Below, one piece after another: positions 17,658 to 26,738 of a stretch of DNA of 62,232 nt. This DNA comes from Cryomorphaceae bacterium (GTDB taxonomy: Bacteria > Bacteroidota > Bacteroidia > Flavobacteriales > Schleiferiaceae): positions 1 through 62,232 of the forward strand of contig PXCF01000009.1 in NCBI GenBank assembly GCA_003566715.1. Reading direction: 5' to 3'. The translations under genes were made by a program, and so were the position numbers. How positions within the stretch are numbered: the stretch's first letter is position 1; each line of letters begins with the position of its first letter. The notes under the pieces were generated by a model. That model made no database searches and had not been told where the DNA came from. It was given only the letters and a program-made list of their open reading frames with translations.

Positions 17658-19135
17658 GGGGTTTGATTGCTTTTTTTCCATTCTTGATAACTGTCCATAA
17701 TGGCCTCGGTAAGCCATTGTGCTACGACGGATGCGCCTTTGGGGGTAAAGTGTACGTAATCAGAAGCGGCCAATGGCGGATCGTTGGTTACCCATGATTC
17801 CATAGAGTTTTCGCCGCCCATGGCTTCAAATATGTCCCAATAAGCGACCCCTCGGTTAAATGCCGCTTCCTTTAGCGCGTCTCTCACGTCGATAAGGTGA
17901 GGGAAGGTTTCCATGTTTGTGCGGACTTTCGTCGCCATGTCGCTGGGGCCAATAAACAATATATCGGCATTGGGGAAGCGTTTTTGGAAAACGGCGATTT
18001 CCCTTTCCATCCGACTCCCATAAGCTTCGGCTCGTTTTTTAGCGTCGATGTAGGGAACCACATTTCCACCAAATTGCAAGATCAGTAGCTTAACTTCGTC
18101 TGCGGCAAAATGTCCGGTGAAGTGCTGTGTGTTGATGTTGGAAAAAAACGTACCGGACGCACCTCTCAAAGCGATGTTGTCTACGATAATGCCACTTGTG
18201 CTTTGAGCAGAGTAACCATACCAGTCGGCAGAGGGGCCATCAAAAGTCAAACGTATATTGTCGGTTGGATGGGGGAGGTTTATTCTCTTTGGCGAGACAG
18301 ATCCCGGATGAATGATTAGTTCGGAAAAGATTGAGTCATTTGAGGTAGCAGCAACAACGACCGTATCAACAACATTCCCAAAGTACAAATCGATAACGTC
18401 GTATGAGCGAATCTTCTTGTAACCCGATTTGCTCGGTCCAATGTCCACGTATGGATTCTTCACTGAGTCGTTGGTCTCGTAGCGTGATATTGAAATCAAC
18501 GGACCGTATTCGTTGTGGGTGATGTTGGTGTCTTTTTTCCCAAAGCCCGGATAGCGTTTCCAATGGTTTGATGCTTCGCTTCTGATCGACCATGATTTCA
18601 CCAGAGGAGTGAAGGACTGCAATCCCGGGCCATTGCCACCAAAAGAACGCTGTAATTCCTCTCTTAATCTGGCGGTTATGCGGTCACCTTCAATTTGTGA
18701 GTCGCCGTAGTGCAGCACGCGGGTCATTTTACTGCGGTGTTTATTGATGTGTGCAAAAAAGTTATGCAGTGGATGGTCGCCTGTTTTATCCCATTGTAAA
18801 TCCCTGGGAGGCGGCGTGTATACTTCTTCCACCTTTTTTTTAGTGGTGTCTTTATCGCTAATTATCTCCGTTGAGATATCTACGGAGTCGATAACAGCAT
18901 CTTGCTTGCTGCGCTTGCCTCGTACGTCAATTTCGTGATAGTCTTGAAGCAAACGTTCCATGTCCACCGAACGGCCACTACCTTTGGTGAGGTCTTCTTC
19001 GGTGGGAAACATCAATTCAAATGGACCAATTCTTCTTCCGTCCAGTTTTACGAAAATGCCAAGAAAAATAAGCAGACCAATTCCCGCCAACAAGGTCAGT
19101 GTGTGCCACGGAGATATGAAGTCCTTTTTGTTCAT
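17654..19135 (-). CDS. Membrane-anchored SGNH/GDSL-like protein, first copy
   Basis: 493 residues. One N-terminal membrane anchor (TLTLLAGIGLLIFLGIFV), a linker with acidic and PPP-containing stretches, then an SGNH domain: HYGDSQIEGD with S146 nucleophile, FGGNVVP (block III) and DYVHFTPKGA (DxxH). It should face the periplasm. The intact GDS motif contrasts with GGS in its downstream paralogue, so the two may not have the same activity. The start at 19135 forms an ATGA overlap with the LysM gene; an in-frame extension to 19252 lies within that gene and lacks export features. Confidence 0.87.
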   Translation of the reverse strand: MNKKDFISPWHTLTLLAGIGLLIFLGIFVKLDGRRIGPFELMFPTEEDLTKGSGRSVDMERLLQDYHEIDVRGKRSKQDAVIDSVDISTEIISDKDTTKKKVEEVYTPPPRDLQWDKTGDHPLHNFFAHINKHRSKMTRVLHYGDSQIEGDRITARLREELQRSFGGNGPGLQSFTPLVKSWSIRSEASNHWKRYPGFGKKDTNITHNEYGPLISISRYETNDSVKNPYVDIGPSKSGYKKIRSYDVIDLYFGNVVDTVVVAATSNDSIFSELIIHPGSVSPKRINLPHPTDNIRLTFDGPSADWYGYSAQSTSGIIVDNIALRGASGTFFSNINTQHFTGHFAADEVKLLILQFGGNVVPYIDAKKRAEAYGSRMEREIAVFQKRFPNADILFIGPSDMATKVRTNMETFPHLIDVRDALKEAAFNRGVAYWDIFEAMGGENSMESWVTNDPPLAASDYVHFTPKGASVVAQWLTEAIMDSYQEWKKSNQTP

Positions 19136-20103
19136 TGTTTTTTCTGCGGTATGTAGAGTACTTGCCCAACATCGATCATCGTGCCAGTTAAGTGGTTGTG
19201 AATGATGATGTCTTCCGCTGTAACGCCCGTGAATTTTTGCGCAATAATCCACAATGACTCGCCTTCTTGCACGGTGTAGGGGACCGAGTTATCAATATCA
19301 ATGGTTTTTTTCTCTACCGGTTTAGGTGGTGCTTGGGTGGTTTGTTGTCCTTTGGGAACAGAAATGATGAGTTTTTGTCCGACGTAAATTCTGTCGCTGC
19401 GCAATTTGTTCCAACGGATGATGTCATTGACACTTACCTTCTCTCTTTCTGCGATGACCGACAAGCTTTCCCCTTGGCGCACCACCACTTCTTTAAATTC
19501 TGTGGGCTTGTCCACTTTCATTTGCGAAGCAATAAAATCTTCTTTTGCCAATGTTGATAGCGAATCTATGGACGCCATTTCGTATGAAGGAACAAAGAGT
19601 CGTGTGTTAGATGAAGGTAAAACACGAAAGAGCAGGTGGGGATTGGCGCGTTTCCACGTAATATTTGCGGCGTTTGAGTGTGCAGCCATTTGTTTTAAAT
19701 CAATAGGACCGTTTATTTCCACCGGTTGCCAGTGACCGTCGTCAAATGTTTGGGCGAAAAAGGCTGATTTGTATGATTCATCCAATGGCTCAGCTGAAGG
19801 TGCTTCGCATCCATCGCTGTTGATCAGCCTTTCAAAGGCCAAAGCAGCCAGGTAAGGGTGGCGGCGCTCGTCTACAGAGTCATTGATGTTGAGTCCATAT
19901 CGCACGGCTTGAACTTCACTTAGGTCAAACCAATTATCGGCATGACCAAAGGCGGCATAAAAAACGATGTTGCTGTCAACCTCGGGAAACAGCGACATTA
20001 CTTTAACCCGTTCTTTCCATTCCCCAAGAGCAATGGCTTTCTGCTGCGCGTTGACGGCAGAGGAGCAAAGGAGTAAGTATAAAAATAGTATGCTGTTTCG
20101 CAT
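19132..20103 (-). CDS. Degenerate MltD-like protein with two LysM domains
   Basis: 323 residues. A signal peptide (LLLCSSAVNAQ) is followed by a segment at about 60-95 reading AVRYGLNINDSVDERRHPYLAALAF, which resembles the ARRYGLxVDxxxDERRDPxxSTxAA block of MltD-type lytic transglycosylases. A later block (ITWKRANPHLLFRVLPSS) matches the post-catalytic part of that family. The catalytic ES-F motif and surrounding helices appear to be missing, so it is probably not an active enzyme. LysM domains at about 205-249 and 275-319 should bind peptidoglycan or another GlcNAc polymer. It heads the operon with the two SGNH proteins and the MBOAT acyltransferase, suggesting a targeting or scaffold role. 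The LysM calls are firm; the MltD relation is by eye. Confidence 0.85.
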   Translation of the reverse strand: MRNSILFLYLLLCSSAVNAQQKAIALGEWKERVKVMSLFPEVDSNIVFYAAFGHADNWFDLSEVQAVRYGLNINDSVDERRHPYLAALAFERLINSDGCEAPSAEPLDESYKSAFFAQTFDDGHWQPVEINGPIDLKQMAAHSNAANITWKRANPHLLFRVLPSSNTRLFVPSYEMASIDSLSTLAKEDFIASQMKVDKPTEFKEVVVRQGESLSVIAEREKVSVNDIIRWNKLRSDRIYVGQKLIISVPKGQQTTQAPPKPVEKKTIDIDNSVPYTVQEGESLWIIAQKFTGVTAEDIIIHNHLTGTMIDVGQVLYIPQKKQ

Positions 20104-20107
20104 GAAT

Positions 20108-20139
20108 TTGTCTAAGATATCGGCAGTTTTTTATATTTG
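20108..20139 (+). promoter_or_regulatory. Possible plus-strand promoter with a tiny downstream ORF
   Basis: TTG at 20108-20110, a 21-base spacer and TATATTTG at 20132-20139. An ATG four bases later (20144) opens a 21-codon frame ending at 20209 (MEIYSNQITC...). There is no other plus-strand gene for over 5 kb, so a short peptide or a small RNA is the only candidate product. It may be a chance match. Confidence 0.3.
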
Positions 20140-20318
20140 GCTTATGGAAATTTATTCAAACCAAATAACGTGCAAGATAAAAGCCAATGGCAAAACCATA
20201 GGACTATAGCGAAAAATTTTGTTAAGTGTGTAGTAAGGCAGATTTTAGACCTTTTCCTAAGATTCTCAGTTTGGGTATTATAAATAGATAATCTAGCTTC
20301 CAGCTCACGGCTCATCCT

Positions 20319-21011
20319 TCACAACTCAATGCATCTTACATAGCGCTCAATCACATCAAAAGACTCGGCCAGTTCACTTCCCAGAAATCCACTGATGTCA
20401 TCGTAGGTGATGCTGTACTGATATGCCAAGCGAATTTTTTCGGCTGTTGGACGAAAGGACCAGTGCCACTTTTCTTCAAAATATCCGTCGTCCCGCCAAT
20501 TGTTAAAGGCTTGATAGGGTTGAAAAAAGCCGTAATCCGCTGCGTGTTTTACCAGCCATTCGTACATGGCTTTTCCTTGCGGTGTATCGAAATAGCTGGG
20601 TTCTACCGTGTTTAAATCAAAGTCGGTTCCCCAGTGGTGTCTACTGGTGCCCGGCATGGAACTATACTCCAGTATTTGTGCCACCTTTTCTTGAGAGCTT
20701 CCACTAAAACGGTTGTATTTGTTGTTCCAAATGGTTTTCTGCCGATAATACGAGCGGTATGCCGATACAACCTCCAAAGACACCCCATCGCGGGCGGCGT
20801 GCTTGCACATTTTCACCAAAGAATCAACCACTTCCGTTCGAAGATAATGACCGCTGTGCGAGGCAAATCGATCGGGCACTTTACTAAAGTCGGGGTGCGC
20901 ATTCGCCTCAAACTTCCCCAATAAATCGTCTTTGGTAAAACGAACCGGACTTTCACTTTCACTCAATGACGAAAATGAAAGGAAGCCAATAATGAGTATC
21001 CAGTAGGGCAT
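20319..21011 (-). CDS. VanY-type D-alanyl-D-alanine carboxypeptidase family protein
   Basis: 230 residues with an N-terminal hydrophobic signal (WILIIGFLSFSSLS). The M15B zinc-peptidase motifs are SRHHWGTDFD (His and Asp zinc ligands near residue 124) and EKWHWSF (catalytic Glu and third ligand His near 178), with the substrate-pocket block SAYRSYYRQ upstream. It should trim D-Ala from peptidoglycan stem peptides in the periplasm. It is monocistronic. A nine-unit hexanucleotide repeat lies 11 bases upstream of its ATG and could affect expression. Confidence 0.88.
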   Translation of the reverse strand: MPYWILIIGFLSFSSLSESESPVRFTKDDLLGKFEANAHPDFSKVPDRFASHSGHYLRTEVVDSLVKMCKHAARDGVSLEVVSAYRSYYRQKTIWNNKYNRFSGSSQEKVAQILEYSSMPGTSRHHWGTDFDLNTVEPSYFDTPQGKAMYEWLVKHAADYGFFQPYQAFNNWRDDGYFEEKWHWSFRPTAEKIRLAYQYSITYDDISGFLGSELAESFDVIERYVRCIEL

Positions 21012-21022
21012 GGGTTTATTTG

Positions 21023-21076
21023 CTAAGACTAAGACTAAGACAATGACTAAGACTAAGACAATGACAATGACAATGA
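21023..21076. repeat. Hexanucleotide repeat upstream of the VanY-like gene
   Basis: Nine contiguous six-base units of two kinds, CTAAGA (five) and CAATGA (four), in the order CTAAGA x3, CAATGA, CTAAGA x2, CAATGA x3. The block ends 11 bases before the minus-strand ATG at 21011, in the 5' untranslated or promoter region. Confidence 0.9.
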
Positions 21077-21165
21077 CTGGAATGAAATCATAATTATGTT
21101 GGTCGTACTTTCAACATTCAAATCACATTATTTCAACCCCAGTCTATACAATTTTCTTATTGGCT

Positions 21166-21294
21166 AGGCTAGAAAGTTCGATAGCAAGGCTTGCGAACCC
21201 CGATAGCTATCGGGGTAAAATCAAGGAGTTTACATTAGTAAATGACTTGATTTTAGACTGAGCATAACGAAGCTATCGGACTTTCTAGACAGCC
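21166..21294 (-). repeat. 128-base multi-hairpin intergenic element, copy 1 (after icd)
   Basis: Read on the minus strand this starts six bases after the icd stop. An outer stem joins 21272-21294 (GCTATCGGACTTTCTAGACAGCC) to 21166-21185. Inside are a 10-bp hairpin TAAAATCAAG/CTTGATTTTA with an inner partly paired region, the perfect 18-base palindrome CCCCGATAGCTATCGGGG at 21198-21215 and a small GCAAG/CTTGC hairpin at 21184-21194. A diverged full-length copy lies at 52265-52390. No T-run follows, so it is not a simple terminator. Confidence 0.85.
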
Positions 21295-21300
21295 AAAGTG

Positions 21301-22524
21301 TTACAAGCGGTTTTTGAGTTCCTTATTTAAAGCCTCCAAGAACTCCTCCGTAGTGAGATAGTGTTCCGGCTTCATTTCACTTCCGTGAATACATAAAGCC
21401 AAATCTTTGGTCATCATGCCTTTTTCCACGGTATCAACGCACACACTTTCCAATGTTTGGGCAAAATTGATAAGTTCTTGGTTGCCGTCAAGTTTACCGC
21501 GGTGTGCCAATCCTCTTGTCCACGCAAAGATGGAGGCGATGGGATTGGTGGAGGTCTTTTTACCTTGTTGATGCTGTCTGTAGTGACGCGTTACCGTTCC
21601 GTGTGCTGCCTCGGCTTCTAGGGTTTTCCCGTCCGGAGTTACTAGTACAGAGGTCATCAGACCTAAAGAACCAAAGCCCTGCGCGACGGTGTCCGACTGT
21701 ACATCGCCGTCGTAGTTTTTACAGGCCCAAACAAATGCACCTTCCCACTTCAATGCAGAGGCAACCATGTCGTCGATCAAACGGTGTTCATAAACGATAC
21801 CTTCCTGGTCAAATTTTGCTTTAAACTCATTTTGATAGACCTCTTCGAAGATGTCCTTAAAACGACCATCGTATTTTTTTAGGATGGTGTTCTTGGTACT
21901 CAAATACAAAGGCCATTTCTTTTCCAGTGCCATATTGAAACATGAGCGGGCGAAACCGTAGATGGATTCGTCGGTGTTGTACATACTCATGGCCACACCA
22001 CCACCTTCAAAGTTATATACGTCAAAGGTTTGTGGTTCACTGCCGTCTTCCGGGGTGAAGGTCATGGTGAGTTTACCTTTGCCTTCAATCACGGTGTCGG
22101 TGGCTCTATATTGGTCTCCAAAGGCGTGACGGCCAATAACGATGGGTTTGTTCCAAGTGGTTACCAATCTCGGTACATTGCTGCAAATAATGGGTTCACG
22201 AAAAACGGTTCCACCGAGAATATTTCGGATGGTTCCGTTGGGCGAACGCCACATTTTTTTGAGTTTAAACTCTTCAACACGTTGCTCGTCGGGCGTGATT
22301 GTTGCACATTTGATTCCCACATTGTACTTCTTGATGGCATTGGCAGCATCTACGGTTATCTGATCGTCGGTGGCATCACGGCTCTCCATACCCAGGTCGT
22401 AGTACTTGATATCTAAGTCTACATATGGTAATATGAGTTCGTCTTTAATAAATTTCCAAATAATTCGGGTCATTTCGTCTCCATCGAGTTCTACAACCGG
22501 ATGAGCTACTTTGATTTTTTGCAT
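21301..22524 (-). CDS. icd: NADP-dependent isocitrate dehydrogenase (type II)
   Basis: 407 residues, the length of the eukaryote-like homodimeric class. It oxidatively decarboxylates isocitrate to 2-oxoglutarate in the TCA cycle, making NADPH. Typical blocks: [22 protein letters not shown] at the N-terminus, [33 protein letters not shown] and [21 protein letters not shown]. It lies 17 bases after dnaX and is probably last in tkt-dnaX-icd. The 128-base structured element begins six bases past its stop. Confidence 0.95.
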   Translation of the reverse strand: MQKIKVAHPVVELDGDEMTRIIWKFIKDELILPYVDLDIKYYDLGMESRDATDDQITVDAANAIKKYNVGIKCATITPDEQRVEEFKLKKMWRSPNGTIRNILGGTVFREPIICSNVPRLVTTWNKPIVIGRHAFGDQYRATDTVIEGKGKLTMTFTPEDGSEPQTFDVYNFEGGGVAMSMYNTDESIYGFARSCFNMALEKKWPLYLSTKNTILKKYDGRFKDIFEEVYQNEFKAKFDQEGIVYEHRLIDDMVASALKWEGAFVWACKNYDGDVQSDTVAQGFGSLGLMTSVLVTPDGKTLEAEAAHGTVTRHYRQHQQGKKTSTNPIASIFAWTRGLAHRGKLDGNQELINFAQTLESVCVDTVEKGMMTKDLALCIHGSEMKPEHYLTTEEFLEALNKELKNRL

Positions 22525-22541
22525 GATAAACGTTTTTTGAA

Positions 22542-24338
22542 TTAATAATCGAGTTTTAGATCAAGTTGATCTATGAGTTTTTGCGTGATGGGATGCGCAT
22601 CTAAAATATTAGAGAGCTTTTCCTGAGGCGATTTAACACCTGTATCGGCCTCTTGTTCAATAACATTTAATTGTAATTCAATTGCGCCATGGCCTAATTT
22701 ATCACGCAAATAGGCCATCATTTCTGTTTGGCATTCGCCGATGATGTTACGCTGTGTTTCGGAGTGTAGGGTGATTTCTATCACGTAATCATCTTTCTTA
22801 ACCGGCTTTAGCGACTGCAAGGTGCTGTAAAGTAAAGTGTGATTGCCGTCGTTTTTCTTGTCGATAAAAAGGCGATAAAACTGCTGCAATTGCTCTGCAT
22901 CTAAGGAAAAATCAGCAGATTTTTCTACCACTTCTTCGCTTTTGTCGCCCTCATTTTCTTGCGCTTCTTTGTTGGATTTCAACTTAGAGTTGATGGAAAA
23001 GCCACGACGTGCCTTGTCTCGATTGCCCAGTTTTGGTATTGGTTTGACATCCTCGGACTTTACCTCCGGCGAACTTTGTTTTACTTCCGGCTCAACGTTC
23101 TTATTAACTTCCTGAACGGGTGGAGCAGGGTTGGCAAGGGGAGGCGGAGGTTTCACCTCTTGAGGTTTAGGTGTTTCTTGTGGCGGAGGTGGCGGAGGTG
23201 GCGCTGGAGATGGAGACTTTGCTGCTGGAGCTGCTGCTTGAACTTGTCCGGTGGTTTTTACCGGTGGTTGGTCATTTTTTTTTTCTTCGTCCTGGCTTCC
23301 GGCCAGGCGAAGTAAAGTAAGTTCTGTCAGTAATTGCGGTTGTTGTGCGCGCTTGTAATTGAAATCTGCATCTTGTAAATGTCTCAATGCAAATTCCAAC
23401 CAAGCAGAAGTGCACTTACTGGCCTGGGCTTGGTATTGCTCTTGTAAATCAGAAGAGACACTGAGCAGGCCTAAGGTTCGCGGGTCTTTGCACATCCACA
23501 AATCGCGAAGGTGAGAGGCCATGCCACCGATGAATAAGTGTAGGTCAAATCCGCGATCGATGATTTCCCCAAGAGTGCTTAGGGCTGTAACGGCATCGCT
23601 TTGGAGTAAGGCGTCGGTGATGCGGAAATAGTAATTGTAATCAAGCACGTTGAGAAGTTCCGTAGTGGCTTCAAAAGTGATGTTTTTTTGGGTAAACGAA
23701 CTGATACGGTCGAAGATTGACAAGGCATCGCGAAGAGCGCCATCGGCCTTTTGTGCAATTAAGTGTAAAGATCGCTCGTCATAGGTGATGCCTTCTTTCT
23801 CGGCTATTTTCTTAAGGTGCTGATGAATATCGTCGACGGTGATTCTTCGAAAGTCATAAATCTGACAACGACTGAGTATGGTAGGTAAAATTTTGTGTTT
23901 TTCCGTGGTTGCAAGAATGAAAATGGCGTGTGATGGCGGTTCTTCAAGCGTTTTCAGAAAAGCGTTGAATGCGCCGGCCGACAGCATGTGCACTTCATCA
24001 ATAATGTAAACTTTGAATTGACCAACCTGTGGAGCGAAACGCACTTTGTCGGTAAGCTCACGGATGTCATTAACAGAGTTATTAGAAGCAGCATCCAGTT
24101 CAAAAATATTGAACGAGTAATCGGTTTGATCCTCTTCGGAAGTGCGATTGATGATTTTGGCAAGGATGCGCGCACAAGTGGTTTTTCCGACACCGCGGGG
24201 GCCGGTAAACAACAAAGCTTGACTGAGTTGGTTGTTGCTGACAGCATTCAGCAAAGACGTGGTAATATGCTGCTGACCAACAACCGTTTCAAAGGCTTGC
24301 GGGCGATATTTTCGTGCGGATACAACAAATGGTTCCAT
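22542..24338 (-). CDS. dnaX: DNA polymerase III subunit gamma/tau
   Basis: 598 residues, the clamp-loader ATPase. Walker [10 protein letters not shown] at 46-54, Walker [12 protein letters not shown] motif [12 protein letters not shown]. The four-cysteine zinc module between the Walker motifs is absent, replaced by [24 protein letters not shown]; Flavobacteriia are known to lack it. A proline-rich linker (about 355-405) precedes a tau-like C-terminal domain. It begins 44 bases after the transketolase gene, and a promoter lies in that gap. Confidence 0.95.
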   Translation of the reverse strand: MEPFVVSARKYRPQAFETVVGQQHITTSLLNAVSNNQLSQALLFTGPRGVGKTTCARILAKIINRTSEEDQTDYSFNIFELDAASNNSVNDIRELTDKVRFAPQVGQFKVYIIDEVHMLSAGAFNAFLKTLEEPPSHAIFILATTEKHKILPTILSRCQIYDFRRITVDDIHQHLKKIAEKEGITYDERSLHLIAQKADGALRDALSIFDRISSFTQKNITFEATTELLNVLDYNYYFRITDALLQSDAVTALSTLGEIIDRGFDLHLFIGGMASHLRDLWMCKDPRTLGLLSVSSDLQEQYQAQASKCTSAWLEFALRHLQDADFNYKRAQQPQLLTELTLLRLAGSQDEEKKNDQPPVKTTGQVQAAAPAAKSPSPAPPPPPPPQETPKPQEVKPPPPLANPAPPVQEVNKNVEPEVKQSSPEVKSEDVKPIPKLGNRDKARRGFSINSKLKSNKEAQENEGDKSEEVVEKSADFSLDAEQLQQFYRLFIDKKNDGNHTLLYSTLQSLKPVKKDDYVIEITLHSETQRNIIGECQTEMMAYLRDKLGHGAIELQLNVIEQEADTGVKSPQEKLSNILDAHPITQKLIDQLDLKLDY

Positions 24339-24343
24339 GTCGA

Positions 24344-24374
24344 CAAAGATAAGCCCTTAAAGAAGTGTTTGCAA
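24344..24374 (-). promoter_or_regulatory. dnaX promoter giving a nearly leaderless mRNA
   Basis: On the minus strand, TTG at 24374-24372, a 20-base spacer and TATCTTTG at 24351-24344. The dnaX ATG is only five bases beyond the box, so the transcript would have little or no 5' leader. Confidence 0.7.
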
Positions 24375-24382
24375 GTTTTTTA

Positions 24383-25234
24383 TCAATAATCACCGATGGT
24401 TTCCGGGAGTTGAGCCAATGCGTCAGCTAGTTGCTCATCATTGGGGGCAACACCGTGCCATTTGTGGGTTCCAGTCATGAAATCCACACCACTACCCATT
24501 TCCGTTCTCATTACCATGACCACCGGTTTTCCCTTGCCCGACAAATCAATAGCGCGTTTTAAACCGTCAATAACGGCCTTTAATTCGTTGCCGGCAGCTA
24601 AGTGCACAACCTCCCAGCCGAATGCGGCAAATTTTTCACCAATATTACCTAAGTCAAGCACGTCTTCGGTATCACCGTCAATTTGGCGACCATTGGCATC
24701 TATGGTAGCGATGAGGTTGTCAACTTTTTTGGAACCTGCGTACATAGCGGCTTCCCAGATCTGTCCTTCTTGAAGCTCCCCGTCACCGTGAAGAGAGAAG
24801 ACGAGCTTATTGTCTTGGTTGCGTTTCTTGGCCAATGCAGCACCTATGGCAACGGAAAGCCCTTGTCCCAAGGAGCCTGACGCAATTCGCACACCAGGTA
24901 AGCCTTCATGGGTGGTGGGGTGGCCTTGTAATCGCGTGTCAATTTTTCTGAATGTGTGAAGTTCGTCGACGTCAAAATATCCACTACGAGCAAGAACGCT
25001 GTAGTAGACAGGCGAAATGTGACCGTTAGACAAGAAAAATAAATCTTCACCAATTCCATCCATATCAAACGACTTAGGGTCGTGGGTCATGATGTGTTTG
25101 TAAAGTGCGACGAAGTACTCTGTACATCCTAGAGAACCTCCTGGGTGTCCTGAGTTTACTGCGTGAACCATGCGAACAATGTCGCGGCGTACTTGGTGGC
25201 AAAGGTCGATGGATTCCTGAATATTGTGGGGCAT
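24383..25234 (-). CDS. Transketolase N-terminal subunit
   Basis: 283 residues covering only the thiamine-diphosphate-binding half of transketolase. It begins with RRDIVRMVHAVNSGHPGGSLGCTE and carries the GDGELQEGQIWEA motif (GDG...N-type TPP/Mg site) and LIATIDANGRQIDGDTEDVL. In many Bacteroidota the enzyme is split into N and C subunits encoded side by side; both are required in the non-oxidative pentose phosphate pathway. Here no C-terminal half follows: the next gene is dnaX. A minus-strand TACCTTTG at 25266-25259 is the probable -7 box. Confidence 0.92.
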   Translation of the reverse strand: MPHNIQESIDLCHQVRRDIVRMVHAVNSGHPGGSLGCTEYFVALYKHIMTHDPKSFDMDGIGEDLFFLSNGHISPVYYSVLARSGYFDVDELHTFRKIDTRLQGHPTTHEGLPGVRIASGSLGQGLSVAIGAALAKKRNQDNKLVFSLHGDGELQEGQIWEAAMYAGSKKVDNLIATIDANGRQIDGDTEDVLDLGNIGEKFAAFGWEVVHLAAGNELKAVIDGLKRAIDLSGKGKPVVMVMRTEMGSGVDFMTGTHKWHGVAPNDEQLADALAQLPETIGDY

Positions 25235-25314
25235 GTTTAGGGTATTCTAAGTTAGCGGCAAAGGTAACAAATGTAGTTTTAAAATTTCCACGTGTTTTTT
25301 TATTGTTTGTTTGT

Positions 25315-25322
25315 TACTTTTG
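25315..25322 (+). promoter_or_regulatory. -7 element of the response regulator gene
   Basis: TACTTTTG at 25315-25322, 44 bases before the ATG. The upstream region is T/G-rich and no TTTG sits at the canonical distance, so only the -7 element is supported. Confidence 0.45.
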
Positions 25323-25366
25323 TTTCCTTGAATCCTTCTTCTACGAATTGAAATTAAAGCAAAAGA

Positions 25367-26713
25367 ATGTCGCTCATAAAAATATATGTCATTGAAGATG
25401 ACATGTTTTACGCAAGATACCTCAAACATCACTTGTCTTTAAATGAAGATAACGAGGTCGAAATTTTTAACTCGGGTAAGGATATTTTGAAGGGTGGTTT
25501 AGATCGCCCGGACATTATTACTTTAGATTATTCACTTCCAGATATAGATGGTTTAACTTTATTGTCCGATTTACAAAAGCGATGGAAAAATGTGCCCATT
25601 ATAGTAATTTCCGGTCAGCAAGAGGTGTCAACTGCGGTAAAGTTGTTAAAGAAAGGAGCGTACGACTACATCGTAAAAGACGACGATACCAAAGATCGTT
25701 TGTGGGCAATCATCAATAGAATTCGCGAAAATGTTGGTTTGCGTGACCAATTGGAACGCCTACAGGCTGAAGTAGATGCACAATACGACTTTACCAAGAT
25801 TATTGGTAACTCACCGGTTATGCAGCGCATTTTTGACATGATGAAAAAAGGGTCTCGCAGCAATATCACCGTTTCTATTACCGGGGAGACAGGAACAGGA
25901 AAAGAATTAGCTGCCAAGGCCTTGCACTACAATTCACAGCGCAGTGACAAACCTTTTGTTGCGGTTAATATTGCCGCAATCCCCAAAGAACTCATCGAGA
26001 GTGAACTCTTTGGTCATGAAAAAGGAGCATTTACTGGTGCCGTTAGTACCAGAAAGGGGAAATTTGAAGAGGCACATAAAGGGACCCTGTTTCTCGATGA
26101 AATTGGTGAAATGGACATCAACCTACAAAGTAAATTGTTGCGAGCTTTACAAGAACGTGAAATCACGAGGGTAGGGGGGAATAAAGTAATTCAGGTTGAT
26201 GTACGTGTTATTGTAGCAACCCATCGAAATCTTTCTGAAGAGGTGAAAGCCGGAAACTTTAGAGAAGACCTCTATTACCGCTTGCTGGGATTACCCATTG
26301 AGCTTCCGCCATTGAGAGATAGAGGCAATGATATTCTCTTGCTGGCAAAGAGCTTTCTGGAAAATTTTTGTGCTGAGAATCAAATGGGAGCAAAGCGTTT
26401 ATCTAATGCCGCACAAAAAAAACTACTCAACTACCATTGGCCGGGTAATGTACGTGAATTGCGCGCCATCATTGAACTGGCTGCTGTAATGACGGAAGGA
26501 GATGTAATCGAATCAGATCACGTCAATTTCAACAATACAGAAGAAATCTCCGACGTGGTTTTTGAAGAAGGAACCCTGCGCGACTACACCTGTAAAATCA
26601 TTGAATATTTCCTAAAAAAGTACGATAACAACGTTGTTGAAGTAGCTAAAAGACTTGATGTGGGAAAATCTACAATCTACCGAATGATCAAAAACGATGA
26701 AATAAACGTTTAG
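25367..26713 (+). CDS. NtrC-family sigma-54-dependent response regulator
   Basis: 448 residues. Receiver domain 1-120 with acidic pocket E10, D11, D12, phospho-acceptor D54 (TLDYSLPD) and the VISG and K switch residues. AAA+ domain about 140-375 with Walker A GETGTGKE (about 171), GAFTGA (about 220-225, contact with sigma-54), Walker B FLDEIGEM and the arginine-finger region. The C-terminal Fis-type helix-turn-helix ends [19 protein letters not shown]. It activates RpoN promoters on phosphorylation. No sensor kinase is adjacent; an Hpt protein follows, so it may be fed by a phosphorelay. Confidence 0.95.
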   Translation: MSLIKIYVIEDDMFYARYLKHHLSLNEDNEVEIFNSGKDILKGGLDRPDIITLDYSLPDIDGLTLLSDLQKRWKNVPIIVISGQQEVSTAVKLLKKGAYDYIVKDDDTKDRLWAIINRIRENVGLRDQLERLQAEVDAQYDFTKIIGNSPVMQRIFDMMKKGSRSNITVSITGETGTGKELAAKALHYNSQRSDKPFVAVNIAAIPKELIESELFGHEKGAFTGAVSTRKGKFEEAHKGTLFLDEIGEMDINLQSKLLRALQEREITRVGGNKVIQVDVRVIVATHRNLSEEVKAGNFREDLYYRLLGLPIELPPLRDRGNDILLLAKSFLENFCAENQMGAKRLSNAAQKKLLNYHWPGNVRELRAIIELAAVMTEGDVIESDHVNFNNTEEISDVVFEEGTLRDYTCKIIEYFLKKYDNNVVEVAKRLDVGKSTIYRMIKNDEINV

Positions 26714-26738
26714 TATTAATTAATCATTACCAGGAACC

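Noticed and set aside
21166-21294. Ordinary transcription terminator of icd
   Set aside because: The structure is much larger than a terminator, lacks a T-run and recurs as a whole elsewhere.
23150-23330. Repeat region in dnaX read as a separate element
   Set aside because: It encodes the proline-rich linker of the gamma/tau protein.
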